From assembly GCF_030384665.1 (NCBI RefSeq), contig NC_083673.1, positions 3,233,501-3,297,500 of the forward strand: a stretch of 64,000 nucleotides of DNA, given 5' to 3'. Below are positions 8,860 through 20,452 of the stretch, one piece after another. Position 1 is the stretch's first letter; every line of letters starts with the position of its first letter. The translations under genes were made by a program, and so were the position numbers. The notes under the pieces are model-generated. The model had not been told where the DNA came from. It did no database searches and saw only the letters and a program-made list of their open reading frames with translations. The DNA is from Lodderomyces elongisporus (taxonomy: Eukaryota > Ascomycota > Pichiomycetes > Serinales > Debaryomycetaceae).

Positions 8860-11800
8860 ATGACAGTCACCAAAACAAGATTTTTTCTTCCAGTACGTGG
8901 TAAAAACGAAAATGATACCAATAAAGAACTGCCGTCGTCTCTTATGAGTAAAGAAGAGAGTCTCTTTGTGTCAGATGGCGAAGAAGCTGAATCTGAAGCT
9001 GAACCTAAAGAGGAGAGGAATAGTCAATTGAATAAAGACACGTCTGACACGTCTGACACGTCTGACACGTCTCATGTCCGAACTTTTCACACCACCAAGG
9101 CAACAATTTCCATTAGCCAATTTGAAAAAGCACTCAAAACAGAAGTAGGAGATATCGCACCAGTAATTCTCAAATATCTATACAACAAGTATTGCACTGA
9201 AAAGAGATGCGTAAAAGCTGCCGTGAAGGAACTATTCACAAACCCACCTGATATTGATCAGTTACAACACAATGTCGACAATAGTGAAAATGATAGTGTT
9301 GTTTCAGCTCCACTTATCACCACCAGCATTGCATCCACACTTTCCAATATCATCGAATCACTGACCCTTCTGCCTACTTTTGGTAAAAAACTGAACGAAA
9401 GTAAACTTTTGAATCTAAAACTGGACCCGGACCTGGACCTGGACCTGGACCTACAACTGCATATTTCATCTACTACCAGTCAATCACTTGAACCAACTAG
9501 TCAAACTAGAACATCTTCCAAGAGGAAAAATCAAGATGACTTGGAGGAATTGAATATGCTCCACAAGCGCATGCAAGCAGCTGCTAACTTGAGGCGAGAA
9601 GAGATTGAACAAAACTCATGGCGCAAACACATTGGCACATTAGAAGTACAAGCGTGGGCTACACGTCCCACTATGAAACCGTTGCAATTTCAAGACCAGC
9701 TTTTGGTGAAAAGACTAATTCCGAAAAACTCAACCATGCAAAAAAGTTCGATAATCAGGTTGTGCCTCAATGAAAGAGAAATTGGAAGAATCCCAGAGGA
9801 TTTGACAAGAATCTTTAGTCCATTGATGGATTTGAACATAGCTCATTTTGATGCATCTGTCTTGGAGGCAACGAAGAGGAGGTTGTCTACTGGTGATTCC
9901 TTTTTTGTTCAAATAGAGGTTTACCTCAGGGATACTGCATTTGTGAAAAATATTGAATCTATAGAACAAACTCCAGTGAAAAAAAATACTAATTTTAATT
10001 TTGCTTCTGAAAGCGAAGGCGAAGCAGCAATGCGATTGCGACAGTTTGCAGTATCCAACTTATTTGACAAACTCAAATTAAGACCATTGAGGTTGAATAG
10101 TGAGAGCAAAAGCGAGGATTCATTGTTATCTCAAGCGGCCGCTACAGGTGCCGTTGTTGATAATAACAATAATAATATCAATACTACTACTACTAATGAT
10201 GATGATGATAATGGTGGTGGTGGTGGTGGTGGTTTTGATACTGAAGTCGAGGAGCCAGTGGATGAAGTTAACCTTGATCAATTAAGACAATTTTATCAGG
10301 CAAATAATCAATCCAAATTATTGGAAAGTTTACCTGAAACGACAGAACCACCAAAGGAGAATTTCAGGTTAGGGTTGAGAGAGTACCAGAAGCACGGATT
10401 GTCTTGGATGTTGGCAAGGGAAAAAGAAATTGACATTTTGGAACAATGCGCCGGAGGAGAGAATGCCTTGTCACTAGAGTCGCGGAAATATATAGAGGAT
10501 TCAGGGACTAAGAACCCCCTTTGGAGGAAATTCAAGTGGCCCAATGCTCAAGTTAGTCTGCAGGATATTCAACCAACACAATATGCAACACAAGGGCAAC
10601 GCGATGCTTGCTTTTATGCAAATTTGTACAATGGGGAATTATCTCTTGAGAGACCCATGATAAAGACTAGTTTGAAAGGTGGTATTTTGGCAGATGAAAT
10701 GGGGCTAGGCAAGACCATTGCCACTTTGGCATTGGTAAATTCGGTACCTAAAGATACTGAGTATGTTGGTTCTCCAAACTTTAAAAACAATAGATACGCT
10801 TTTCAAACCACCTTAATTGTTGTGCCAATGTCCTTGCTTGCGCAATGGAAAGAGGAGTTTGAAAAAGCCAACAACAATTCTAATCACACTTGTTATTTAT
10901 ACTATGGAGATGACACTGCAGTTGATTTGGCACCGATGCTATGCAACTTGCGAGAGAATTCTTCATCCAAGACTCCTATTGTAGTGATTACAACTTATGG
11001 AACAGTGTTAAATGAATTTACCAGAATATCCAAGAATCGAAATTTTCATGGTGAATTGCCAAAGATTGGCTTATATTCAGTTAAGTTTTTTAGAATAATA
11101 TTGGATGAGGGTCACAATATTCGAAATAGAAATACAAAAACGGCGAAATCCGTTTATGAATTACAACTGACTAGAAAATGGGTACTCACAGGAACACCAA
11201 TTGTGAATCGACTAGATGACTTGTATTCGTTAGTCAAATTTTTGGAACTCGATCCATGGAACAATTTCTCATATTGGAAGACTTTTGTCACCTTACCATT
11301 TGAGCAGAAAAAGATATCTCAGACATTGGATGTTATCAAATCAATATTAGAACCAATTTTTTTGCGTAGGACCAAAAATCAAAAGAAGAATGGGAAGCCT
11401 TTGGTTGAATTACCGGAAAAGGAGGTTGTTATTGAAACAATAAAGTTCAATGAACAAGAGGAGAAGCTTTATCAATGGTTCAAGACAAGAGCATATGAGT
11501 CATTTGCTGAGGGTGTCAAGTCCGGCCAATTGTTGCGCCAGTATACGCAGATATTGACGCACATTTTGCGATTAAGACAGGTTTGTTGTCATGTGGATCT
11601 CATTGGAGGTGCACACGAAATGGACGATGATGTGATTGATTTAGAAGCTGATGAGGACATGAAAAGCTTTTTGAAAAGCATCAAAGAACAGAGTGAAAAA
11701 TTCGCCAACAATACTGAGGTTAAGCAAACTATTTATAAACTATACGATTGTGTTAAAGAGGAAAATGAGTGTTCTATTTGCACCACATCGCCGATCCCTT

Positions 11801-12585
11801 ATAACGAGTTGGCATTGACCCCGTGTGGTCATACTTTTTGCATTGGCTGCATACTAGAGCATTTGGAATTCCAATCAGACTTGCATAAGAACAAGCTTTG
11901 CCCCAATTGCAGAGAACCCATCTCCAAATACAAACTTTTTAGATTAAGAAATCAAAAAACGACAAGTCACGAGATAAGATTCCATACGCAACAAAAAGAC
12001 TACGATACCACACATAACTTTCAAATTTACTTGTATGATCCAAATAGGTCGAGTTCGAAAATCCAAGCGCTTATAAGACATTTGAAACTGTTGCAGGAAC
12101 AGTCACCGAATCTGAAGGTGATTGTGTTTTCACAGTTTTCATCGTATTTGGATATCATGGAAACCGAGTTAAAGCTCACATCAGATGAGTTTCATGTATA
12201 CAAATTTGATGGGCGATTGAATATGAATGATCGGTCGAAGCTTCTTGCTGCATTTAATGCACCGGTTACGAGTGGCAAAATTTCGATACTTTTGTTGAGT
12301 CTCAAAGCCGGAGGAGTCGGATTGAATCTCACCACCGCTTCTAGAGCATTTATGATGGACCCGTGGTGGAGTCCTAGCATTGAAGATCAAGCTATTGATA
12401 GAATCCATCGTATTGGACAAAATGATACTGTTAAAGTGGTGAGGTTTATTATGGAGAATAGTATAGAGACAAAAATGTTGAAAATTCAGGAAAGGAAAAA
12501 ACAAATTGGCGAAGCAGTCGGAGTTGAAGAAGAGGAACGGAGAAAGAGACGTATTGAAGAGATTCAAATATTGTTTGAAGAGTAA
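8860..12585 (+). CDS. RAD5: DNA helicase / ubiquitin ligase Rad5
   Basis: A 1241-residue SWI/SNF ATPase and E3 ligase of the error-free damage-tolerance pathway. It polyubiquitinates PCNA with Ubc13-Mms2 and remodels stalled forks. In order: an N-terminal disordered acidic part, a HIRAN domain (about residues 255-340), an SNF2 ATPase with D-E-M-G-L-G-K-T (about residue 611) and a D-E-G-H box, a C3HC4 RING between the helicase lobes (C-S-I-C at about 970, then C-G-H-T-F-C and C-P-N-C), and helicase C with H-R-I-G-Q. The frame is open to a GTG at 8830, but the first ATG is 8860, giving R-F-F at residues 7-9, resembling the N-terminal FF motif through which yeast Rad5 binds Rev1. Several CTG codons at about 9420-9465 lie in an acidic repeat. 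Confidence 0.95.
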   Translation: MTVTKTRFFLPVRGKNENDTNKELPSSLMSKEESLFVSDGEEAESEAEPKEERNSQLNKDTSDTSDTSDTSHVRTFHTTKATISISQFEKALKTEVGDIAPVILKYLYNKYCTEKRCVKAAVKELFTNPPDIDQLQHNVDNSENDSVVSAPLITTSIASTLSNIIESLTLLPTFGKKLNESKLLNLKLDPDLDLDLDLQLHISSTTSQSLEPTSQTRTSSKRKNQDDLEELNMLHKRMQAAANLRREEIEQNSWRKHIGTLEVQAWATRPTMKPLQFQDQLLVKRLIPKNSTMQKSSIIRLCLNEREIGRIPEDLTRIFSPLMDLNIAHFDASVLEATKRRLSTGDSFFVQIEVYLRDTAFVKNIESIEQTPVKKNTNFNFASESEGEAAMRLRQFAVSNLFDKLKLRPLRLNSESKSEDSLLSQAAATGAVVDNNNNNINTTTTNDDDDNGGGGGGGFDTEVEEPVDEVNLDQLRQFYQANNQSKLLESLPETTEPPKENFRLGLREYQKHGLSWMLAREKEIDILEQCAGGENALSLESRKYIEDSGTKNPLWRKFKWPNAQVSLQDIQPTQYATQGQRDACFYANLYNGELSLERPMIKTSLKGGILADEMGLGKTIATLALVNSVPKDTEYVGSPNFKNNRYAFQTTLIVVPMSLLAQWKEEFEKANNNSNHTCYLYYGDDTAVDLAPMLCNLRENSSSKTPIVVITTYGTVLNEFTRISKNRNFHGELPKIGLYSVKFFRIILDEGHNIRNRNTKTAKSVYELQLTRKWVLTGTPIVNRLDDLYSLVKFLELDPWNNFSYWKTFVTLPFEQKKISQTLDVIKSILEPIFLRRTKNQKKNGKPLVELPEKEVVIETIKFNEQEEKLYQWFKTRAYESFAEGVKSGQLLRQYTQILTHILRLRQVCCHVDLIGGAHEMDDDVIDLEADEDMKSFLKSIKEQSEKFANNTEVKQTIYKLYDCVKEENECSICTTSPIPYNELALTPCGHTFCIGCILEHLEFQSDLHKNKLCPNCREPISKYKLFRLRNQKTTSHEIRFHTQQKDYDTTHNFQIYLYDPNRSSSKIQALIRHLKLLQEQSPNLKVIVFSQFSSYLDIMETELKLTSDEFHVYKFDGRLNMNDRSKLLAAFNAPVTSGKISILLLSLKAGGVGLNLTTASRAFMMDPWWSPSIEDQAIDRIHRIGQNDTVKVVRFIMENSIETKMLKIQERKKQIGEAVGVEEEERRKRRIEEIQILFEE

Positions 12586-12935
12586 GATTCAAGACAGGTA
12601 ACAAAAGATTGGTTTTTATTTTTATGTAATCATTTTGGCTTTGCAAATCAGAATCCAAAAAAAGAAAAAAAAAAAAATTAATAGCAAAAAACAAAACCAA
12701 GAACTAAAAAATGGAAAGTTGGAGGGGGGAGGAACAACAAAAAAAAAATCAAAAATCGAAAATCAAAAAGAAAAGTGTATTAAAATTTAGGGACTAAATA
12801 AAGGAAAGTCAGTTATTCTTTCAACAAGTTACTTTTTTGTTCGCCTTACTTTCTTTCTTTGTTCATTTCCTTTCTGTAATATCCTCTCTTGGTCTCTCTC
12901 TCTTTTTTTTGTTCTTTCTTTTATCTTTGGTAAAT
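12586..12935. other. convergent 3' region of RAD5 and FRA1
   Basis: 350 bp of A-rich then T/C-rich DNA between two convergent stops. It probably holds both polyadenylation regions. No gene is seen. Confidence 0.6.
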
Positions 12936-15044
12936 TTAATATCTGGAAATGGGCTCTGTCTCTTTGCGCAACCATTTATAAGTAATTCCATTCTTTTCAA
13001 GACTATCACTTAATTCAGCCCAGATCCTTGCATGGTATCTGTTGATCCAACCCAACTCTTCATCAGTCAATAAACAAACATCAATCAATTTTCTACAGAA
13101 TGGCACCTTGGTCACCGTTTCAAATTCCAAAAACTTTTTGCCATTAAATGAGTAATCAGAAGGCTTCACAAACATAACATTCTCAATTCTTATTCCGTAA
13201 TGCCCTTCCTTATAATATCCTGGTTCATTCGAGATCAAATTGCCGGCTCTTAACTGATTTTTTGCTGCATTTGGACGAGGACCAACACCAATTGGTCCTT
13301 CGTGCACGTTCAAGTACGCACCAACACCATGCGATGTGCCGTGTCCATAGTCCAAGCCATACTTCCAGAGGAACTGTCTGGCGATGGAATCAATCAAATT
13401 TCCAGTGGTACCTTCGGGAAATTTCAATGTCGATAAAGCAATATTACCCTTGAGAACCAACGTATAGTTTCTTATTTGCTCCAGCGATGGCTTTGTGAAA
13501 TGGACGGTCCTTGTAGTATCGGTTGTTCCCTCAAGAAACTGGGAGCCAGAGTCATTCAAATAAATCTTATTTGGGTTAATCATGGCTGCCGAGCCTTTGG
13601 TTGGTTTATAGTGAATAACAGCTCCGTTGGCTCCGCTTGCGCTTATTGTATCAAAGGAAAGTCCAACAAAATTATCCTCTTGTTGTCTAAATTCAGTAAG
13701 TTTTTCATCAGCAGCTATTTCATCTATAATGTCTTGTTTGTCAATTAGAGTATCTTCAAGCCATGCAAAGAATTTGATCAATGCTCTTCCGTCTTTCAAA
13801 TGTGCGATCCGGGCACCTTGGAGCTCAGTCTCATTCTTCTGGGACTTCAAAAGCTCAATCTCAGATAAACCTTCCGTAAACGAACATTTGGTATTGCGAA
13901 CAACTTCCCAGTTGGCATTTTTGGGGAGATAAATCTTGTTATTGTTGACTGAAAATTGTTTGGATATGGTGTTTAACGCAGAGTAGAAATTTTGATACGG
14001 CTCAATAGTGACTCCGATACTGGTCAAGTCATCAGCAATTGTAGAGGAAAGTCTATCTTGACCAATAAATAATTTCAATTCATCTGCAGTGATAATGACA
14101 AAGGAATAGAATACGGGATTGTATGGTATGTCCAGTCCACGCAAGTTCAATAGCCAAGCAATTTCGTCCAAAGAAGTAACAACATAACCCTTGATATTGT
14201 CCTTGATCACATTTGCTCTTACTTCTTTAATCTTATCTTGAGTTGATTTACCGGTAAAGGAAACGTCAAGTTGTTTAATCTCGCCTTCTGTTGATGCTGG
14301 TAATGTTTCAAACTCTTCCCAGATATTATTGACCAAATTTTGCTCAATGGCTACAAATTCAATTTGTGCTTTTGGAGTTTTGATTTTTTCATCTTTAATC
14401 AATTTATTAAACTTTTGGACTTGGTCGTATGTGATTAATCTTGGATCGATACCAATTTTGGCAATTTCGCCGCTATCCAAACTTATTTGGGATGCTTGTT
14501 TCACGGTCCATTCTTCCCACGTGGGTTCATCCTTTGCGCCTTGTTTCAATAGTATCCAGTTAAAATCCAATTCATCGATTGCTTGTGTAAAGTATCTTCC
14601 GTCGGTTGATAATGCAGCAGTTCCATTCTCTTCGTCGCCAATGCTGTTCAAGTCTCTAGTCACAATAGCTACACCGGCACTTCCGCTAAAACCGGAGATG
14701 AAGCTTCTCTTTTGGTCGTAAGCAGAGGTATATTCTGATTGATGTTGGTCTTCACTTGGAACAATGTAAACGGCTAGTCCGCCATCGGTTTTCTTCATTT
14801 CCAATCTCAATTTGTTGAGTCTTTGCGTGGTATTGACTTCTTTTGCTTCTGGTAAACATAACGATTGAGGGTTCAAGGTAAAGACTGAACCTTTTCTTGA
14901 TTCTGAGTTGGGGTCTTTCAAACCAGAATTGATTCTGTTCAAATTGATTCTCTTGGCAAATAAGGAGGATTTTCTATTTGTTCTTGAAAGCAATCCTGGT
15001 GAGCAAGTGCAATTAGCACATTGTGCCCTGGCAACTCTAGACAT
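12936..15044 (-). CDS. FRA1: Xaa-Pro aminopeptidase P (Fra1-like)
   Basis: A 702-residue M24B metallopeptidase that removes the N-terminal residue before proline. Its yeast orthologue Fra1 also takes part in iron-responsive signalling to Aft1/2 with Fra2 and glutaredoxins, in the cytosol. Two creatinase-like N-terminal domains precede a pita-bread catalytic domain whose metal ligands are visible: Asp in L-N-D-S-G, Asp in G-T-T-D-T-T-R, His in G-T-S-H-G-V-G, Glu in N-E-P-G-Y-Y and Glu in E-F-E-T-V-T. Yeast Fra1 is 749 residues. The first 60 residues contain a Cys-rich stretch (C-A-N-C-T-C) and are basic. Confidence 0.88.
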   Translation of the reverse strand: MSRVARAQCANCTCSPGLLSRTNRKSSLFAKRINLNRINSGLKDPNSESRKGSVFTLNPQSLCLPEAKEVNTTQRLNKLRLEMKKTDGGLAVYIVPSEDQHQSEYTSAYDQKRSFISGFSGSAGVAIVTRDLNSIGDEENGTAALSTDGRYFTQAIDELDFNWILLKQGAKDEPTWEEWTVKQASQISLDSGEIAKIGIDPRLITYDQVQKFNKLIKDEKIKTPKAQIEFVAIEQNLVNNIWEEFETLPASTEGEIKQLDVSFTGKSTQDKIKEVRANVIKDNIKGYVVTSLDEIAWLLNLRGLDIPYNPVFYSFVIITADELKLFIGQDRLSSTIADDLTSIGVTIEPYQNFYSALNTISKQFSVNNNKIYLPKNANWEVVRNTKCSFTEGLSEIELLKSQKNETELQGARIAHLKDGRALIKFFAWLEDTLIDKQDIIDEIAADEKLTEFRQQEDNFVGLSFDTISASGANGAVIHYKPTKGSAAMINPNKIYLNDSGSQFLEGTTDTTRTVHFTKPSLEQIRNYTLVLKGNIALSTLKFPEGTTGNLIDSIARQFLWKYGLDYGHGTSHGVGAYLNVHEGPIGVGPRPNAAKNQLRAGNLISNEPGYYKEGHYGIRIENVMFVKPSDYSFNGKKFLEFETVTKVPFCRKLIDVCLLTDEELGWINRYHARIWAELSDSLEKNGITYKWLRKETEPISRY

Positions 15045-16726
15045 GTTTGCGGTGGACTATTTAAAAAGTAAATAAATAGTAATGGAAAGGGTGGGATGTG
15101 ATAGGGCCAACTAGAACTATAACCAAAAACTAAAACTAAAGGTAAAACTAAAGGTAAAACTAAAGGTGAAAGTAAAAGTTAAACTAGAAAGGGATTAAAC
15201 CGATTAAAATGTGGTATGGTGTACTCTAGGGGAGTGCAGTGGGAAAAAGTGTGGATGATGTAGGGGAAAAGACAATAACGTTGCGTATGTCAGATAGAAA
15301 CTCGACGTAGTTTATGGATATGATCAGTTTGATGAATCCGTTTGATAAAAAAGAGACAAAAATCGAAAAAAAAACAATAAACACTTGAACACAGTTTACT
15401 GTTTTTGCCTTTACCTTTGATATTTGTTTCTCAAGAGTGTTTATTTGAACCAAAGCCCCAAAAAAAAAATAATAATAAATAATAAACGAAACAGAAAAAA
15501 CAAATTAGTTAGTGATAATAGGAAAGAGAGGGAGAAAGTATGTGTGAGGGACGAAAAAAATAAAATAAAAAAAATAAAAAATAAAAAAAGAGGTGATTAA
15601 AGTGCATGGCCTGATGAGATAATAAAATGTTTTACTCTTCTATATGGTATACATGAGATAGCAAATGAGTATAAACAGGATATTCACACTTTGCACTGGC
15701 CTTTAGCTCTTCTTGCCTTTCCAATAACCTTCATTCTATAGCTACTCTTGTGTTTTGTTACTTTATTTTTTTATTTTTAACTTTTTTTATAATAAGCAAA
15801 GTATTAAAGAAATAGTGAAGACAAAGACAAACAAAAAGAAGAATATTATCATTACAGTATGGTAAAAATAAAAATAAAACAAGCCTTGTAATTACCTTTA
15901 CTCATTTTAGTTTCTCTTTCCTTTTTTTTGTCTGCTATTTGAAATTGTAGTAGCAGTAGTTGTTGTTGTTGTTGCTGTTGCTGTGATTGTTGGTCCTGTC
16001 GTTTGCTGTACGATACAGCTTAAACTACTTGACTGTAGAATTAAATCAGATCCTTTAGATAAAAATTAAAATATGCAATACTATTGTGAATTGCAAATAT
16101 ATAAAAAAAATAAAAAGAATAAAAAGAGATATTAGCGAGTATACAAAGCGCTACCATTCAGCCATCCGTAGCAAAGGCACAAAATGTGCTGGTAAAAGTA
16201 GCCAAGTTGAGTAACGCAAACAGACAACCACACAGTATACAACGGCGCACAGTGCCATACTAATTCATTCTCCTTTTCCAGCACTTCAGTTTCATTGGCA
16301 ACACAAATCAATAAGTTATTATTTGTTGCAAAATGCACTACCTTCTCATACCATATACATATGTATATATATATATATACAGTTGCTCATGGTGTTACGA
16401 ATATTACCAAATTGGGAAGTCAACCATCTTAAGCCGCACCAGTAGCAAATTGCACTAGCCCCCAAAAATATGAGAGTATCTCAAGGAAGCGCATCCCTTT
16501 GCAAAACTCTCCAATGTCAAAATGGATCATTTGATGATTAAAGTAAAAGCTAAGAAAGAAAAGAAACTGGAAAAGAGAAAGAAAAAGAAAAAGAAAAACG
16601 GGTTTCTTTAATAGAGAACTAGGAAAGCATTAGAGAAGAACAAAGTGATTAGCAACTACTCCAAACATATATTACTCAAAATTTGGTTCTTCGCCCCTAC
16701 TCCCCGCTCCTCCCTTCCTTTGCCAC
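15045..16726. other. 1.7-kb divergent intergenic region, FRA1 to KAP122-like gene
   Basis: It contains a 12-bp tandem repeat of AAACTAAAGGTA type (about 15132-15170), a TTG/TGC-rich trinucleotide run near 15955-15985, an AT run at about 16360-16378 and many A/T homopolymers. No convincing coding frame, tRNA or snoRNA was recognised; the small frames here are low-complexity. Confidence 0.5.
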
Positions 16727-19700
16727 ATGTCACACCCAATTGATATTCAAAATGTCATTAAAGTACGTTTTATATTTATATGTGTGTAAACACACCTTGA
16801 GTATATGAATCGAATGAAAACCAAAAACCAAAAAAAATAAAATAAAATAAAATAAAATAACAGTCATTTTGATTATTAATTCCCTTGTTCCTCCGCAACT
16901 ATTACTAACACGAATTGCTCAAGGATATAGAAGTTCTATATACATCCAAAGATGCTGATCAGATCCACGTTATACAAGATAGACTACAACGGTTTCAGAA
17001 AAGTGAAAATGGATACGAACTAGGTATTGAATTGTTGAAGCATGATGCTCCTACAGTCAAATACTTTGGTGCATTGACCATAACTGTATTCATCAACACT
17101 TTTGGGTTGGTTCCCGACTATTTGCAACCATTTGTGCAAATTCTGCAAATTATCCAGAAATTGGCCCAAAACAACTTTTCTGGAAACTTGTTTGTTATCA
17201 AGAAATTGTTGAGCTGCTTGTCATTGATTTATATACAAAACTACGAAAACCTCGACCCAATTCAAACTTTTATTAGTGTAGTAGGCAACGGAGGTCAAAA
17301 TAGCAACCACGAGCAGGCCAATACCATAAGGGACTACCTTTCCAGTCTAAACAATTTTGAAGAGATAAAGTTGTTTTTAACTCACTTGGAGATTTTGGCT
17401 GAGGATTTTATAAAGTACACCGACAATTCAAGCAAAATACACAATGCCATTTATGACACGATATACATTCACCTACAGAGCACTTTTTTATACCTCTTGG
17501 ATCAATATGAAGTACTTGCGTTGGAAATTAGTTTACTACTGTTGGATTGTCTCAACTCATGGATTCCTTACATACTGTTGGCAGAAACACAATCTGATGT
17601 GCGATATACAGACAAAGTTGATCCACTAATTCGTTATTTATTAACACCACTAAATCATCCAATTTCATTTGAGTCCGAAACAATGGAGATGTACAACAAG
17701 TCCATCTCGGCATTGACGGAATTTGCAGAACATTTGCCAAGACTATTGAACCCACATAGAGATGCTATATTTAATACGTTGTTAACAGAAAATAGTTTTG
17801 GGTTGCTGCTTATTTCCCATGCTTTCACTGAAAAGGAGTTTTTAGAAGAATACCTGATGGAAATTGACAATCTTATCAACTTGATTGTGGCATTTTTGAA
17901 CCTAAACTTGGTACAAATCACGCGAAATTTGTTAAACGAAGAAATATCAAAAGTATTGCAAACTGCGATTTCTTTGACTAATGCGCCTGGTAGGGCTACG
18001 ATTGATGAAAATATTAGTTCACAATTTCTTAATTTCTGGGACGATTTTGCAAATACTCTTGTTGACGATGCAGATGCAATAAAAGAGATTTACTCTGACC
18101 CAGCAAGTTACAATACATATACCAAACAAGCTAACCAAGTGCTCATGGAAGTAGCAGTGGTGTATTTCAAAAAGATTCAACATCAACATCAACAACAACA
18201 ACAACAGGGACCCAACTTTACGTCTCAAGAATTTTCAAGGTTCCGTACTTTGGTTGCAGACCTGTTTATTGTGTTTTACACAACATTGGGCATTCCTCTT
18301 CTATCTACATTAAGTGATGTAGTTGGATCACAACCAGTAGAAACTGAAGCTGCAATTTTCCTTATATACAAAATTATAAGCGATATACAGTTCTACGATG
18401 ATGAACTTGGTAACGGTTTTGATAATGACCTTGCTGAAGGCAATGCTGGCACAGTAGAAGCGGGGACGGAAACCAAAGAAGGTGAAGGCAGTAACAGACC
18501 ACGCGATTTATGTCGAATTATCAAAAACATTTTTGACAAAAATCTAATTCTTATGGTGGAAGATAACTCACTACTGGATCAATCTTTAGCAACCAGTGTT
18601 CTCAACTTGATGTCTGTTTTACCTTTTTTCTACAAATCTCATATCGGCAATCCATACTTGGGCCCTAGCTTTGATTTCCTTTTCAAGTTGATAAATAACA
18701 AAGCAAATCCCAAGATGTCTCTCGTTGCTTCACGAACAGTATTGAGGATATGTAAAGATACAGAAGAACAATTGATTCCATTTTTACCGCAACTCGAATT
18801 GGTGTTGGTTGAAATGTTGCGCAATCCTTTGATAGACAACATCATCAGAGAACGCATTACATTCTCATATGTTTCCATAGTGAGGTCCTTAAAGAACCCT
18901 CAAGAGTTGAGCTCCAAGATTGCTGCTATATTGCATGAAATTATACAGCAAAAGCCAAACTTGAACGAGGAAAGTATGGAGGATTATTCAACAAGTTTGG
19001 TAGCATGTCTTAGTGAGATTGGAAAAGGCTCGAGCTACCCAGACGAAGTCGAAGACTATTTAAATGCACAACAATTGCTTGAAACGAATAATTATTGGAA
19101 ACAGGATGCAATGGGTATACGTCCAGCAATTTTGGAAACAATCAAACTCTTTTCATTGGATATTCCCTTTTTGGCGAAAAATACAATAGTCACTGAAAAG
19201 TGTTGCAATATTTTAAAAGCCGGTTTCCACGAGTCTCTTCCTGGTCCATTCAGCTTTACAGTCGATCAAATCTTGCAATATATTGTCGCAAAAGCCCAGT
19301 CTTTTTTGTCCTCGGTGGATTCTTCTAGTTGCTCTATGCTTTACTACCTTCATCAGTTACTAATTAGTGTGATAATCACACATTTCAAGAGCCTTACACA
19401 GGACCAAATGGAAATCACAATCACCAATATATTTACAAATGTCTCTGAGATGATATTAACAGACGTGGATTTAGTCAAGTCCTCTCTTGACATTTTTATA
19501 ACTATTTTGGACTACAAGCCAAGTTTATTGATATACACTGGGCTATTTTCGAATTATATTATACCATTCGCTATTACTGCATTTGGAAAACACGAAGTAC
19601 CTGTGTTGAAGTCGACAACCAAGTTTTGGAATCAATTGGTTACCATGAAGAAAGGAAAACAAGCTGATCAAGAATTTGTACGTCACTTGCTAATACAAAC

Positions 19701-20022
19701 CAGTCTTGGTAATGATAATGGCCAAATATCAATCGGGTATAATTTCATTGATAGCCTACACCAATCTTTCATACTTAGTCCCAGGTCGTGTTTAGAACAT
19801 TATTATCAGCTATACCGTATTTTGATTGTTAAATATCCAATGGAGTTTAAAAACTGGTTAACCCAAGTATTGGCGAATTTGCAAGTTGGCAAAGTGAAAA
19901 TGGACCCTAGTGAAGTCAAGGAATTTGTAAGCAAATTAATGATTACGCGTGGTCAAAGAATGGCCAATGAAGTGCTCAAAGGGTACTGGCTCAAGGTAAA
20001 CAAACTAGTTGATTATCAATAG
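16727..20022 (+). CDS. KAP122: importin-beta family karyopherin, Kap122/Pdr6-like, with one intron
   Basis: A nuclear transport receptor built of HEAT-like helical repeats. In yeast Kap122 imports TFIIA and other cargo. The main frame has no ATG near its 5' end, only a TTG inside what reads as an intron. Splicing a 36-nt first exon (16727-16762, M-S-H-P-I-D-I-Q-N-V-I-K) to 16924 keeps frame and gives 1044 residues (yeast Kap122: 1081). The N-terminal segment V-K-Y-F-G-A-L-T-I-T-V is typical of the Kap122/transportin-SR/importin-13 branch. A Gln/His run lies near residue 430 and an acidic Gly/Glu insertion near 510-530. It is convergent with RFA1. Another beta-karyopherin (Msn5, Mtr10) is possible; the family is firm, the orthologue less so. 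Confidence 0.7.
16763..16923 (+). other. spliceosomal intron, 161 nt
   Basis: The donor is GTACGT at 16763, a perfect TACTAAC branch site lies at 16903-16909, and the first AG downstream (CAAG, 16920-16923) is 15 nt beyond the branch adenosine. Removing it joins a 12-codon ATG exon to the long frame in phase 0. Confidence 0.85.
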
Positions 20023-20452
20023 AGTGAAATGCATATCAATACAATTATAGATACTATATTTAATTGAGTTACTGATGTACAAAACAAAAATTCGAAATCG
20101 ATTTAAAACTAGAGAAACACAAGCGGTAATGATACTGAGAGAAATTCTTTTATACATAGTTGCTACATGGTATCCAACAGAAAAGAGTCAAGTGCCATAT
20201 TCAAAAGGTTACTTACACACACAGAGACAACACAACACAACACAACACAACACAACACAACACAACATACAAGATTAAAAAAAGAAAAAAAAAGAAAAAA
20301 AAAACAACATGTAACAAACTTCTTTCATCAACCTCTTAGTAAAAGACAAACATACTAAACGAATTGAACATACGCCTATACATATACATACACGTACAAA
20401 CATGTTGCGGCTTGCTCCATGCTTTTCACGACCGTATCTTTCCATCTCACCA
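20023..20452. other. convergent 3' region with (CACAA)n repeat
   Basis: 430 bp between the KAP122-like and RFA1 stops, with a perfect ACAAC pentanucleotide repeat (about 20229-20266) followed by oligo-A. No gene is seen. Confidence 0.6.
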
